Assembly (NCBI GenBank): GCA_900319695.1
Contig: ONPN01000008.1
Location: 46,642-110,641 of the forward strand
Direction: 5' to 3'
Length of the DNA: 64,000 nt
Source of the DNA: an uncultured Eubacteriales bacterium
GTDB taxonomy: Bacteria > Bacillota > Clostridia > Oscillospirales > Oscillospiraceae
Shown in pieces: positions 55,330-63,803 of the stretch. The notes beneath the pieces are model-generated. The model was not told where the DNA came from, searched no databases, and worked only from the letters and a program-made list of their open reading frames with translations. How positions within the stretch are numbered: the stretch's first letter is position 1; each line of letters begins with the position of its first letter. The position numbers and the translations under genes were made by a program.

Positions 55330-57090
55330 TTATCCCACGGACGCGAACATGACCGCGCCGTTTTTCTGGAACATGAGGGTCATGGTCTCCGCATTCTCCC
55401 CCGCGCCGAGGCGGAGCTTGAGGGTGTTGAGCTCCGAAAGCGGCGGCAGCTTGAAGGCGAAGGGATCGGCCGCGCCATTCTCCGAGAAGACCGCGCCGCG
55501 CAGGAGCACCAGACACTCGGACTGTGCCGGGATCGTCGCACCGCTGTTCACGAAGCTCAGGATACTGCTGTTGAGCATACCCTCGAGGCGATTGCCCGCG
55601 AAAGGCAGCTCTGTGTCCGTATCGTTTTTGACCTCGAGCCAGACCGAAAAGCCGTCCATGAGATCCAGACCCAGCAGACGGACGGTGAGGCCGTCCAGCT
55701 CGACCGCCTCAAAGGCGCAGGGTTCCTTTGGCTTGAGCTCCGCCGCCGCTTCGCTGTGCCGCGCCGTCGGATGCTGTCCGTAAAGGCGGGCCGGGTTAGC
55801 CGCCGGGCCCACGCAGAGGGCAAGGCCGCAGTTCAGCCCCGCCGTGCCCGCATACTCGGTGTAGGCGAGACCGCCCGCGTCAAACAGGCAGGTCATTCCG
55901 GCGCCGCCGCAGGCCTCGGTGCGGAGGCCCCCCACGGTCAGGCAGGGCAGCCAGAGCGCGTCGGCGACAGGCCGGAGCGTCAGAGCCAGCGCCTCTCCGG
56001 TGAAGCTGCGCAGAACCAGGGGCAGGGCCGTGAGACGCACGCCGCCGCGCTCGATCAGCTGCTCCGCCCCGGCGAGCACCTCATAGCCCGCGCAGCAGGC
56101 GAGACTTGCAAGCTCCGCGTCCCGCTCGGGCAACGGCTTCTGATCCGGGTTGACCATATAGACAGGCAGATACTCGTTGTAGGGAAACTCCTTCATCCCC
56201 ACGCGGGCGATATAGCGCTGGTCGAAGTTTGTCTCCACTTCGTCAGTGAGGGAGATGGTCCAGCGCCCGTCCCCCGCCGACTCCAGGCGGAGCGGCAGCT
56301 TGAGCTCTGTCATGTTGACGGGCGGCCAGTTCTCCCCGTCGGCATAAGCGCTGAGGGTGCAGCGCAGATTAAAGGACACCGCCATCGGCGTCTTCTCCAG
56401 CGGCATGTCCACGCGGAAGGCCGCGCGGCTGTGTCCCTGAACGTATCCGCTGTTTAGGGTGTATTGTGCGGTCTCGCCCTCCTCCCGCTCGCCGGACAGG
56501 CGCAGGGCAAAGGCGTTGTTGTTCTCAAGCAGCAGCCAGGCGGTCAGATACTGCCCGTCACAGCGCGCGCCGAGGGGCCGGATGCGGGCTCCGAAGCGGG
56601 CGAAGAACTCCACGTCCTCGCTCTCCGTCCCCGTCAGCTGCGGCGCGCTGCCCAGGCGCAGGCAGAGCCAGTCGCTGAACGCGGGCTCTCCCTCCGCGCC
56701 GACAGCGGAGAAGCGCAGGCGGGCGCAGTCCAGGCTCTTATCGGTCAGATCAAAGTACGACAGCGCCGCGAGCGGGACGACCAGCGCCTCCTCCGCGCTC
56801 GCGCCGGGATCGAGCGTGAGGCAGAAGCAGGCGGGCAGCTCACAGGAGGCGATCTGGAAGGCCGCACAGCGCAGCGTCTTCACGCCCTCTCCCAGGTTTA
56901 CGGCCCGGAGGAAGAGCGTCAGTCTGGGCTCCCCGTCCGCGCCGGGGGCAAGGGAACAGCCCGTCGCCGTGACCGTCACGCCGTCAAAGCTGATCTCGTT
57001 CGTCTCCGGGGGGATGTCCCCGGCCGACGCCGCCGCCGACAGCGACAGCACAAGGGCCAGGACAAGCAGAATTGATACCAGTTTTTTCAT
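55330..57090 (-). CDS. Secreted protein of unknown function
   Basis: A 586-residue protein starting MKKLVSILLVLALVLSLSAA, a classical signal peptide with cleavage probably after SAAASAG. The mature part is rich in beta-strand-like alternating hydrophobic residues and appears to hold several related domains of about 130 residues (for example VSFDGVTVTATG-like near 35, FARFGARIRPLG near 160, and AVELDGLTVRLLGLDL near 460), with phrases like LENNNAF and VKNDTDTELPF suggesting Ig-like folds. No anchor or enzyme motif is seen. Monocistronic. I do not recognise it. Confidence 0.72.
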   Translation of the reverse strand: MKKLVSILLVLALVLSLSAAASAGDIPPETNEISFDGVTVTATGCSLAPGADGEPRLTLFLRAVNLGEGVKTLRCAAFQIASCELPACFCLTLDPGASAEEALVVPLAALSYFDLTDKSLDCARLRFSAVGAEGEPAFSDWLCLRLGSAPQLTGTESEDVEFFARFGARIRPLGARCDGQYLTAWLLLENNNAFALRLSGEREEGETAQYTLNSGYVQGHSRAAFRVDMPLEKTPMAVSFNLRCTLSAYADGENWPPVNMTELKLPLRLESAGDGRWTISLTDEVETNFDQRYIARVGMKEFPYNEYLPVYMVNPDQKPLPERDAELASLACCAGYEVLAGAEQLIERGGVRLTALPLVLRSFTGEALALTLRPVADALWLPCLTVGGLRTEACGGAGMTCLFDAGGLAYTEYAGTAGLNCGLALCVGPAANPARLYGQHPTARHSEAAAELKPKEPCAFEAVELDGLTVRLLGLDLMDGFSVWLEVKNDTDTELPFAGNRLEGMLNSSILSFVNSGATIPAQSECLVLLRGAVFSENGAADPFAFKLPPLSELNTLKLRLGAGENAETMTLMFQKNGAVMFASVG

Positions 57091-57142
57091 AGAGTCTCCC
57101 TTTATGACGGGAACCGCAGCATAGCCGCGGTTCCCAAAGTGT

Positions 57143-59236
57143 TTATTTCACGCTGAACAGGATTTCGCCGTAGGAGGGGTAGGGCCAATATTTCGCGCCG
57201 CAGCGCAGCTCCATCTCATCCACCACGGCGCGCAGGCTCTGCATGGCGGGGAAGACCCGGTCGCGGTAATAGCGGGCGACGGCAAGACTCTCATGCTCGG
57301 ACTTGAGGCCCTCCATCGCGGTCTCAAGCGCCCGGCCGTGGATGGCGGCGGAGGCGGCGAGCTTGCTGAGATCGGCGGCGGTCTTTGTCTCATAGCTCAC
57401 GTCCATGGCGGGTGAGAGCTGCTTTTTCTCATTGGCGGCGCGGGCGAGATCCCCGGTGCAGGCGGAGACCGCAGGCAGGATATCCTTCCAGAGCATATCC
57501 ATCATGGTCAGCGCCTCGATGTGCAGGACCTTGGAGTAGCCCTCCAGCTTCATCTGGCAGCGGGCGCGCAGCTCCGCCTCGGTGTAGATGCGGTGGCGGG
57601 TAAAGAGCGCGACATTTTTCTCAGCAAGGTATTCTGGCGTGCAGTCGGGCGTGGAGGGGAAGTTCTGTAGTCCCCGGCGCTCGGCCTCCTTCGTCCACTC
57701 CTCGCCGTAGCCGTTGCCGTTGAAGATGATGCGGCGGTGGGTGCGGATAACCTCGCGGATCAGCTCGTGCAGGGCGGCGTCGAAGTCCTCCGCCTTCTCG
57801 AGGCGGTCGGCGTACTGGCGCAGGGACTCGGCCACGGCGGTGTTGAGCACCACGTTCGGCCCGGAGATCGACTGGGACGAGCCCAGCATACGAAATTCAA
57901 ACTTGTTGCCGGTGAACGCAAAGGGTGAGGTGCGGTTGCGGTCGGTGGTATCCTTCGGAAATTTCGGCAGGACGTGGACGCCGACCTTGAAGAGCTCCTT
58001 CTCTCTCGAGCCGTAGGGCGCGCCAAGATCAATGGCGTTGAGGATGGCGCCCAGCTCATCCCCGAGGAAGACGGAGACAATGGCGGGGGGCGCCTCGGCC
58101 GCGCCGAGACGGTGGTCGTTGCCGGCAGAGGCCACGCAGATGCGCATGAGGTCCTGGTAGTCGTCCACCGCCTGGATCACCGCGCAGAGAAAGAGCAGGA
58201 ACTGGGCGTTCTCCGCCGGGGTCTCGCCCGGCTCAAAGACGTTGACGCCGGTGTCGGTGGTGATGGACCAGTTGTTGTGCTTGCCCGAGCCGTTGACCCC
58301 CGCGAAGGGCTTTTCGTGCAGCAGACAGACCATGCCGTGCTTGCGGGCGATGCGCTGCATCAGCTCCATGGTGAGCTGGTTGTGGTCGGCGGCGATGTTG
58401 GTGGTGGTGTAGATGGGCGCGAGCTCGTGCTGGGCGGGCGCGGCCTCGTTATGCTCGGTCTTCGCCATGACGCCGAGCTTCCACAGCTCCTCGTCCAGCT
58501 CCTTCATAAATGCCCGCACGCGGGGCTTGAGAGAGCCGAAGTAGTGGTCGTCCAGCTCCTGACCCTTGGGCGGTCTCGCGCCGAAGAGGGTGCGGCCGGT
58601 ATAGACCAGATCCTTGCGCCGCTCATAGACGCTCTGGTCGATGAGAAAATACTCCTGCTCGGGGCCGACGGTGGTCTTGACGGCGCGCACGTCCTCGTTG
58701 CCGAAGAGCTTTAAAACGCGCAGGCCCTCGCGGTTGATGGCCTCCATCGAGCGCAGCAGCGGCGTCTTCTTGTCCAGCGCCTCGCCGCCGTAGGAGCAGA
58801 AGGCCGTCGGGATGCAGAGCACACCGTCCTTGATAAAGGCGTAGGAGGTCGGATCCCAGGTGGTATAGCCCCTCGCCTCAAAGGTGGCGCGCAGGCCGCC
58901 GGAGGGGAAGGAGCTGGCGTCCGGCTCGCCCTGGATGAGCTCTTTGCCGGAAAACTCCATGATGACCTTGCCGCCGCCCACGGGCGCGATAAAGCTGTCA
59001 TGCTTTTCGGCGGTCACGCCCGTCATGGGCTGGAACCAGTGGGTGTAGTGCGTCGCGCCTTTCTCGATGGCCCAGTCCTTCATGGCGTTGGCCACCACGG
59101 CGGCCGCCGCGCTGTCGAGACGGCGTCCCTCGTTCATGGAGCGCTGAACCTGTCGGAACACGTCCTTGGGCAGACGCTCCCGCATGACGGAATCGTTGAA
59201 GACCATGCTGCCGAAAATGTCTGTGACTGTGTTCAT
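57143..59236 (-). CDS. glnA: Glutamine synthetase type III
   Basis: ATP-dependent glutamine synthesis from glutamate and ammonia. At 697 residues it is the large GSIII (GlnN) type. ATG at 59236 opens [58 protein letters not shown] and [11 protein letters not shown] give the active-site glutamates, histidine and arginine. A promoter 230 bases upstream and a highly structured leader precede it. A hairpin (57112-57137) lies just downstream, without a good T-tract. Confidence 0.96.
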   Translation of the reverse strand: MNTVTDIFGSMVFNDSVMRERLPKDVFRQVQRSMNEGRRLDSAAAAVVANAMKDWAIEKGATHYTHWFQPMTGVTAEKHDSFIAPVGGGKVIMEFSGKELIQGEPDASSFPSGGLRATFEARGYTTWDPTSYAFIKDGVLCIPTAFCSYGGEALDKKTPLLRSMEAINREGLRVLKLFGNEDVRAVKTTVGPEQEYFLIDQSVYERRKDLVYTGRTLFGARPPKGQELDDHYFGSLKPRVRAFMKELDEELWKLGVMAKTEHNEAAPAQHELAPIYTTTNIAADHNQLTMELMQRIARKHGMVCLLHEKPFAGVNGSGKHNNWSITTDTGVNVFEPGETPAENAQFLLFLCAVIQAVDDYQDLMRICVASAGNDHRLGAAEAPPAIVSVFLGDELGAILNAIDLGAPYGSREKELFKVGVHVLPKFPKDTTDRNRTSPFAFTGNKFEFRMLGSSQSISGPNVVLNTAVAESLRQYADRLEKAEDFDAALHELIREVIRTHRRIIFNGNGYGEEWTKEAERRGLQNFPSTPDCTPEYLAEKNVALFTRHRIYTEAELRARCQMKLEGYSKVLHIEALTMMDMLWKDILPAVSACTGDLARAANEKKQLSPAMDVSYETKTAADLSKLAASAAIHGRALETAMEGLKSEHESLAVARYYRDRVFPAMQSLRAVVDEMELRCGAKYWPYPSYGEILFSVK

Positions 59237-59262
59237 AAGGCTTCCTCGCTCTCTGATACTGT

Positions 59263-59339
59263 TTTTCGTTAAAACGGTTCGTTTTAACGAAAAGGCATCG
59301 CGCAAAGCACGCTGCCAGTTTTGTGCCCTTGGGCACAAA
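59263..59339 (-). promoter_or_regulatory. Two hairpins in the glnA leader near the start codon
   Basis: A perfect 13-bp inverted repeat TTTTCGTTAAAAC/GTTTTAACGAAAA (59263-59293) and a TTTGTGCCC/GGGCACAAA hairpin (59320-59339). The first is 27 bases from the start codon and could limit or permit ribosome access. Confidence 0.55.
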
Positions 59340-59350
59340 CACGTCTCATA

Positions 59351-59407
59351 GGTCTCCGACGCGCCTTTGGCGCTATAAAACGGCTTTATGCCGTTTTATG
59401 GGAGACC
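59351..59407 (-). ncRNA. Predicted three-way-junction RNA in the glnA leader
   Basis: The closing helix GGTCTCC (59351-59357) pairs with GGAGACC (59401-59407) and encloses two hairpins: GCGCC/GGCGC (59361-59373) and a 10-bp ATAAAACGGC/GCCGTTTTAT (59375-59399). All stems are perfect. It does not fit the cyanobacterial glutamine riboswitch or an ANTAR two-hexaloop target as I know them. Confidence 0.5.
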
Positions 59408-59414
59408 GGTATGA

Positions 59415-59453
59415 AAATCAATAAAACGGCGGGAGCTCGACGCCTCCGCCGTT
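59415..59453 (-). terminator. Terminator-like hairpin between the glnA promoter and gene
   Basis: On the minus strand AACGGCGG pairs with CCGCCGTT, followed by TTATTGATTTT. It could end the acyltransferase transcript, but it lies downstream of the glnA promoter, so it would also be met by glnA transcripts. Confidence 0.65.
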
Positions 59454-59465
59454 GGCTGATGCTAA

Positions 59466-59494
59466 ATTATATGGTGTATGCCGTGATTTGTCAA
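59466..59494 (-). promoter_or_regulatory. Promoter of glnA
   Basis: Consensus TTGACA (59494-59489) and TATAAT (59471-59466) on the minus strand with a 17-base spacer. It implies a leader of about 220 bases. Confidence 0.85.
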
Positions 59495-59501
59495 CGTAAA
59501 A

Positions 59502-60617
59502 TCAATCCTCTGTGCCCAGCAGGCCGTCCCATGCGCGCAGACCAAATGCCGTGCAGGCGTTCCAAACGCGGGACATCAGGGGCAGCAGGGCGTCGATCAG
59601 GCGATCCCACAGGCGGGCGACGGTCTTCTGCCGCAGCCACTCCACCACACAGCCCGCGGCGAAGAGGCACAGAATGACCGCCACGGCGTGCAGCGGAAGC
59701 CACGGCGAACAGGTATACTCGGCGGTATGAAAGACCTTCTGCCAGACCATGGAGCTGAAAAGCTGGTTGCAGTGGAAGAGATAGACGCCGATGGTCAATC
59801 CGCCGACGCCCGCAACAAAGCGGTTCTCCCGCGGCTCCCGGCAGCAGTAGGCCACCATGAGCAGCACGGCCCCGACCAAGGCGACCGGGCTGGTATAGCC
59901 CATGAACTCGATGGAGTTTTCCAGCAGCGCCGCGTTTCCCGTGCGCTGGCCGATCACGTCAATGCCGATCAGCGTCAGGGCGCACAGCAGCAGCCAGACC
60001 AGGGCGAGGATGAGGCTGCGCTTTGCCACGGCCTTGTCCTGCCGGGCGTAGAGGCGGATGTAGGAGCCGAAGATGTAGAGCGTGAAGTACATCGGCATCG
60101 GGCCGTTGACAAAGGAGATGTGCAGATACTTCGGCAAAATCAGACAGCACACGAAAAACAGCAGACACAGCGCCGCGTGGGTCTTCCGGTCCATGGCCCG
60201 CAGCAGGCTGTTGAACGCCGGCAGGAGCAGCATCAGCAGCAGATAGTAGCTGATGTACCAGTAGTGCATGCTCAAAAGCGGGAAGAAGGAGATCTTGATC
60301 GCGGCGCGGTCGGCCGGGATCAGCCCCGAGAGCGTGAAGAGCAGGAAGAAGCCGATGGTGTAAAACCAGACGCTGCCCATGACGGAAAAAATCTTCTTCA
60401 TCCGCAGCTTCGCACCGACCATAAAGTAGCCGGTTACCATTGTGAGCAGATAGGTCCCCATGTGTCCCCACACGCTGACCAGATCCACAAAAATTTTATT
60501 TTGGGAGAAGTTCAGCTCCTCGGCAAAGAAGCCGAAGCTGGCGTAGTGGGCGCCGACGATGGTCAGAATGCTGAAGATGCGCAGGATTTCAATGTTGGCG
60601 TTTCTGGTTTTCTTCAT
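59502..60617 (-). CDS. Acyltransferase 3 family membrane protein
   Basis: A 371-residue protein with about ten membrane helices. The opening NANIEILRIFSILTIVGAHY carries the family's R and H residues (E-x-L-R-x-x-x and H in the first helices). Members move acyl groups onto surface polysaccharides, peptidoglycan or antibiotics. It lies 24 bases downstream of the Ttd14-like gene and is probably co-transcribed. Confidence 0.86.
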   Translation of the reverse strand: MKKTRNANIEILRIFSILTIVGAHYASFGFFAEELNFSQNKIFVDLVSVWGHMGTYLLTMVTGYFMVGAKLRMKKIFSVMGSVWFYTIGFFLLFTLSGLIPADRAAIKISFFPLLSMHYWYISYYLLLMLLLPAFNSLLRAMDRKTHAALCLLFFVCCLILPKYLHISFVNGPMPMYFTLYIFGSYIRLYARQDKAVAKRSLILALVWLLLCALTLIGIDVIGQRTGNAALLENSIEFMGYTSPVALVGAVLLMVAYCCREPRENRFVAGVGGLTIGVYLFHCNQLFSSMVWQKVFHTAEYTCSPWLPLHAVAVILCLFAAGCVVEWLRQKTVARLWDRLIDALLPLMSRVWNACTAFGLRAWDGLLGTED

Positions 60618-60641
60618 GGGCGGGTGTTCCTCTCGGGTATA

Positions 60642-61742
60642 TTACAGGCTCTGTCTGTCGGCCAGAGCGCGGTTTTTGTATACGGGGTCGCCGGTCACCT
60701 CGCGGATGACCTCGATCTCGGGCGGGAGCTCAAAGGGTTCGGCCCCGAAGACAAAGAAGATGGCGCGGTCGTCGGTGAAGGGGTAGACGTCCAGTTCCAT
60801 ACGGTGGCCAGTGCAGGTGAAGCGGTGCTTGAGCTTGCGCACGTTCCGAAGCCTCAGGTCCGCCTCCATCAGATAGGCCACATAGTCCTTCTCGGAGATG
60901 GGCTTCTCCGTGACCCAGCGGGTGCCGTCCTCCCCGACGCGCTTGGTGGTGTAGAAGAAGAGCTGTTCGCCCAGGCAGGACTGCTGGCGGATGCGGCGCT
61001 CCACCTCCGGGTCGGAGGAGAGCAGATAGGTCTGCATCATCTCAATGGGGATGGCCCCGTACTTTCTGCTCAGCGCGTTAAGATCCGGCATCTTCACCAG
61101 ATACTTGCGCTTGCCGGGCTCCGGCGCGCTCTCACCGATAACGCGGTAGATTTCCGCGACGGCGCGGTTGATCTTGTCCTCGAAGTCAACGGAGTTGTCG
61201 ATCACGTGCAGGGACGGATGCGCCTTCCAGGCGCGCAGGGTCTCGTCATCCAGCGCACGGGCGTCCTCGATACTCTCATAGCGGGCGGCGTTGCCGTAGT
61301 TGAAGGCGTACTCCGCCCCCTTGGCGCAGGACACCAGATGCAGCACCGCGTCGTAGCCGCGCAGCAGCTCCTCCTCCGTTTTGCCGAAGTGGGCCAGGGT
61401 CTTCGCAAACTGCTCGTCCGAGATGTAGGCTTTGTCATCCAGCACGGCCCGGTCATAGACGATGAGCACCTTCTCCTCCGGCACGGCCTCCGCCGCGCGC
61501 AGGGCAAGCTGCTCCTTATGGAGCTGATCGTCGATCACGAAATACTGGAACTCCTCCATGGAAATGCAGTTGGGGAAGGGACCGATGCCGAAGCCGGAGA
61601 TCAGCTCCGTCGCGGTCTCGGGGATGGTGATGACCTTCCATCCGTCCTCGCTTTTAAACTCCTTGAGGATGCGGCTGATGAGCGTAGTCTTGCCCGCCGC
61701 GGGGCCGCCGGTCAGAACAATGCGGCTGATCTGCTTGGCCAT
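60642..61742 (-). CDS. P-loop NTPase with CYTH-like domain (Ttd14-type)
   Basis: A 366-residue protein. The N-terminal AAA/NadR-like kinase domain has GGPAAGKTTL (residues 12-21), IPETATELIS and VLIVYDRAVLDDKAY. The C-terminal half (about 215-360) contains KRKYLVKMPDLNALSRKYG, VERRIRQQ, FYTTKR and HRMELDVYPF, the alternating-charge strands of a triphosphate tunnel (CYTH) domain. This combination is known from the animal TRPL-translocation-defect-14 protein and bacterial relatives of unknown function. AGGAGG precedes the ATG. Confidence 0.78.
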   Translation of the reverse strand: MAKQISRIVLTGGPAAGKTTLISRILKEFKSEDGWKVITIPETATELISGFGIGPFPNCISMEEFQYFVIDDQLHKEQLALRAAEAVPEEKVLIVYDRAVLDDKAYISDEQFAKTLAHFGKTEEELLRGYDAVLHLVSCAKGAEYAFNYGNAARYESIEDARALDDETLRAWKAHPSLHVIDNSVDFEDKINRAVAEIYRVIGESAPEPGKRKYLVKMPDLNALSRKYGAIPIEMMQTYLLSSDPEVERRIRQQSCLGEQLFFYTTKRVGEDGTRWVTEKPISEKDYVAYLMEADLRLRNVRKLKHRFTCTGHRMELDVYPFTDDRAIFFVFGAEPFELPPEIEVIREVTGDPVYKNRALADRQSL

Positions 61743-62066
61743 GGTTCGTTCCTCCTGTGTTGTTTTGTTTTATCATTTTATCATTTCCGGCGCTTTTTTT
61801 CAATCGGAATCGTAAGATTTCAACGGGCAGGGAAATATGCGCCGACCAGTTTTCAGCTTCAAATGGGGAATAATTGGCCAAATATCCCGCGGCCGTCAAG
61901 GATGACGCACCCGGAAAATGTGGAAAAAGTGGGGAATACCTGTCGTAAAATTGCCGAAAAAAGCATCCGCAGAGAGGACAAGTCTTGACGAAACGATAAA
62001 TTAGATGTATTATCTACGGGTAGTATTGTACTCTCTTGGAATTGAAAGAGAACGGAGGAACCCGTA
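61743..62066. other. 324-base divergent intergenic region
   Basis: It contains the minus-strand promoter of the Ttd14-like gene (TTGAAA 61803-61798, TAAAAT 61780-61775, spacer 17) and the plus-strand promoter of the zinc-ribbon gene (TTGACG 61985-61990, TATTAT 62008-62013, spacer 17). The A/T-rich stretch 61804-61984 shows no gene, hairpin or repeat that I can support. Confidence 0.7.
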
Positions 62067-62720
62067 ATGCCCATGATTCCCGAAGTAAAGTGCCGTCGCT
62101 GCGGCGAGACCTTTTCTTCCATGCGCAGCCGCTGCCCGAACTGCGGCACCCGCCGGGTAACCCAGAGCAGCCGCACGCCGAGCCCGACGCCTGGGACGGT
62201 CAAAGGCACTGCCGCCTATGAGCGCGCCGAGACAAACACAAAGTGGCAGATCATCTTCGGCCTGATTCTCGTGGCCGCTGTTGTTCTGGCCGTTATCGTC
62301 ATGGTAACCACCAGCCTCGAAGGGGCCGACGTCAAGCAGCAGACCACCGTCATCACGCCCCCTGTCGTGACTGAGTACATCCCGCAGATTGAGGAACCGC
62401 CCACGCCGCCTCCCACGCCCACGCCCACGGTTGAGGGCCTGCGCGTCATGTTCTTCACCACCGAGATTCAGACCGACTTCACCATCTGGGTGGACGATCC
62501 GATTGATCTCACGGTCCAGGTCATGCCGCTGACGCTCCAGGGTCTGCAGGTCAACTGGGAGTCCAGCAATCCGGACATCCTGACAGTGGACAAGACGGAC
62601 GAATACGCCGTGCATATCGAATGCCACGACGACGGCAGCCTGCCCAAGTCCTGCAAGCTGACGCTCACCTGCGCCGGCTTCCAGAAGGAGCTCACCGTCT
62701 ACTGCCGTCCGGCGAAGTGA
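62067..62720 (+). CDS. Zinc-ribbon protein with membrane anchor and Ig-like domain
   Basis: A 217-residue protein: a cytoplasmic zinc ribbon (VKCRRCGETFSSMRSRCPNC), one membrane helix (about 62-82; IIFGLILVAAVVLAVIVMV), a Pro/Thr-rich linker (PPTPPPTPTPTVEG), and an external domain (about 125-215) whose VNWESSNPDILTVDKTD resembles bacterial Ig-like (Big_2) repeats. GGAGG is 8 bases before ATG. A membrane-spanning sensor-like layout, but no function is assigned. Confidence 0.8.
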   Translation: MPMIPEVKCRRCGETFSSMRSRCPNCGTRRVTQSSRTPSPTPGTVKGTAAYERAETNTKWQIIFGLILVAAVVLAVIVMVTTSLEGADVKQQTTVITPPVVTEYIPQIEEPPTPPPTPTPTVEGLRVMFFTTEIQTDFTIWVDDPIDLTVQVMPLTLQGLQVNWESSNPDILTVDKTDEYAVHIECHDDGSLPKSCKLTLTCAGFQKELTVYCRPAK

Positions 62721-62733
62721 TCCCGGCAAAACG

Positions 62734-62768
62734 AAGAATGGGCACATCGGAAAGATGTGCCCATTCTT
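62734..62768 (+). terminator. Terminator-like hairpin after the zinc-ribbon gene
   Basis: AAGAATGGGCACATC pairs with GATGTGCCCATTCTT. Only ATATCT follows, so termination may be incomplete and the CsoR-type gene may be reached. Confidence 0.65.
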
Positions 62769-62799
62769 ATATCTCCAAGTTTGAAAAGGAGTCCCGCCC

Positions 62800-63177
62800 A
62801 TGGAAAACAAACAGGAAGTCTATTATCACGATCACGGCGACGGCGTCGTCCACTGCCACGAGCGGGAGCCGGAGCAGGCGCATGAACACGGCCACAGCCA
62901 CGAAGGGCCGCATATCCACCACCACGACCACACCCAGACGAAAACCGTGCTCAACCGCCTCTCCCGCGCCATCGGCCATCTTGAGTCCGTCAAACGCATG
63001 GTGGAAGACGGGCGCGACTGTACGGAGGTGCTGGTGCAGCTCGCGGCGGTGCGCTCGGCGCTCAACAGCACGGCAAGGATCATCCTAAAGGACCACATCG
63101 AGCACTGCATCGCCGGCGTCGAAAACGGCGACCACGCGCTTGAGGAGCTCAACGAGGCGATTGACAAGTTTATTTGA
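62800..63177 (+). CDS. CsoR/FrmR-type metal-sensing regulator with His-rich N-terminus
   Basis: A 125-residue helical regulator (DUF156 family). C74, H99 and C103 have the same spacing as the Cu(I) ligands of M. tuberculosis CsoR (C36, H61, C65), so copper sensing is likely. The first 44 residues contain thirteen histidines (for example HEHGHSHEGPHIHHHDH), an unusual extension that might bind Ni, Zn, Co or Cu. No metal transporter lies in the window, so its target is not visible. The R3 fragment begins at its stop. Confidence 0.87.
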   Translation: MENKQEVYYHDHGDGVVHCHEREPEQAHEHGHSHEGPHIHHHDHTQTKTVLNRLSRAIGHLESVKRMVEDGRDCTEVLVQLAAVRSALNSTARIILKDHIEHCIAGVENGDHALEELNEAIDKFI

Positions 63178-63243
63178 CGCCCTCTCAGTCACGCCGCTTG
63201 CAGGAGACGCGCCGTGCCAGCTCCCCCGGTGGGGGAGTCAAGC
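63178..63243. repeat. R3 element fragment after the CsoR-type gene
   Basis: Inverted, it reads CTTGACTCCCCCACCGGGGG followed by AGCTGGCACGGCG and GTGACTGAGAGGG, matching the left part of R3 at 47152. It starts directly after the stop codon. Confidence 0.75.
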
Positions 63244-63327
63244 CCCTTGCCCTCCAACGCAGCGATGTCGTAAACATGCTCCTGTCATCCTGAGCGACTC
63301 TCAGGGTGATAATTATTAAACTGTCGC

Positions 63328-63373
63328 GCAGCGACACCGTAACTCCACACTCCACTCTTCAAACTCCACACTA
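63328..63373. repeat. R2 element fragment e
   Basis: CTGTCGCGCAGCGACACC followed by the CT-rich right arm (AACTCCACACTCCACTCTTC ...). The left arm is absent. It lies just before the rpsF promoter. Confidence 0.7.
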
Positions 63374-63388
63374 TAATAAAAATAATCC

Positions 63389-63416
63389 TTGACATTTACT
63401 CAAAAGAGGATATAAT
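63389..63416 (+). promoter_or_regulatory. Promoter of rpsF-ssb
   Basis: TTGACA (63389-63394) and TATAAT (63411-63416) with a 16-base spacer. The 70-base leader contains CCGAAGGGACGG and GCTCCCGC/GCGGGGGC hairpins; S6:S18 autoregulation is possible but not demonstrated. Confidence 0.88.
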
Positions 63417-63495
63417 TATTAAGCCTGTCCGAAGGGACGGCTATTCCTTGCTCCCGCTTTGGGCGGGGGCCAAAAGACCAAAAGGAGGTGCAACC

Positions 63496-63792
63496 ATGGC
63501 AAAAGCAAGCGAAAAGTACGAAGTGATGTACATCATCAACCCCAACTTCACGGAGGAAGAGACCGCCGCTGTCGTTGAGAAGTTCAAGGCACTTGTGGAA
63601 GCAAATGGTACGCTCGAGGAAATGGAGGAAATGGGCAAGCGCAAGCTCGCTTATGAGATCAACTACATTTCCGAAGGCTACTATGTGCTGATGAAGTTCA
63701 CGAGCGGCCCCGACTTCCCCGCCGAGCTCGACCGTATTCTCGGCATCACCGACGGCATCATGCGTCGTCTGATTACCGCCCGTCCGGAGTAA
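63496..63792 (+). CDS. rpsF: 30S ribosomal protein S6
   Basis: A 98-residue ribosomal protein, partner of S18 on the 16S platform. KYEVMYIINPNFTEEETAAV, LEEMEEMGKRKLAYEINYIS and GYYVLMKF are canonical. ATG at 63496 follows AAGGAGG. ssb begins 11 bases after the stop, the usual rpsF-ssb-rpsR arrangement. Confidence 0.97.
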   Translation: MAKASEKYEVMYIINPNFTEEETAAVVEKFKALVEANGTLEEMEEMGKRKLAYEINYISEGYYVLMKFTSGPDFPAELDRILGITDGIMRRLITARPE

Positions 63793-63803
63793 GAGGTAAG
63801 GGA

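Noticed and set aside
59351-59407. ANTAR-type antiterminator target or cyanobacterial glutamine riboswitch in the glnA leader
   Set aside because: No pair of hexaloop hairpins with the A1/G4 pattern and no glutamine-riboswitch core could be found, so it is reported only as a structured leader.
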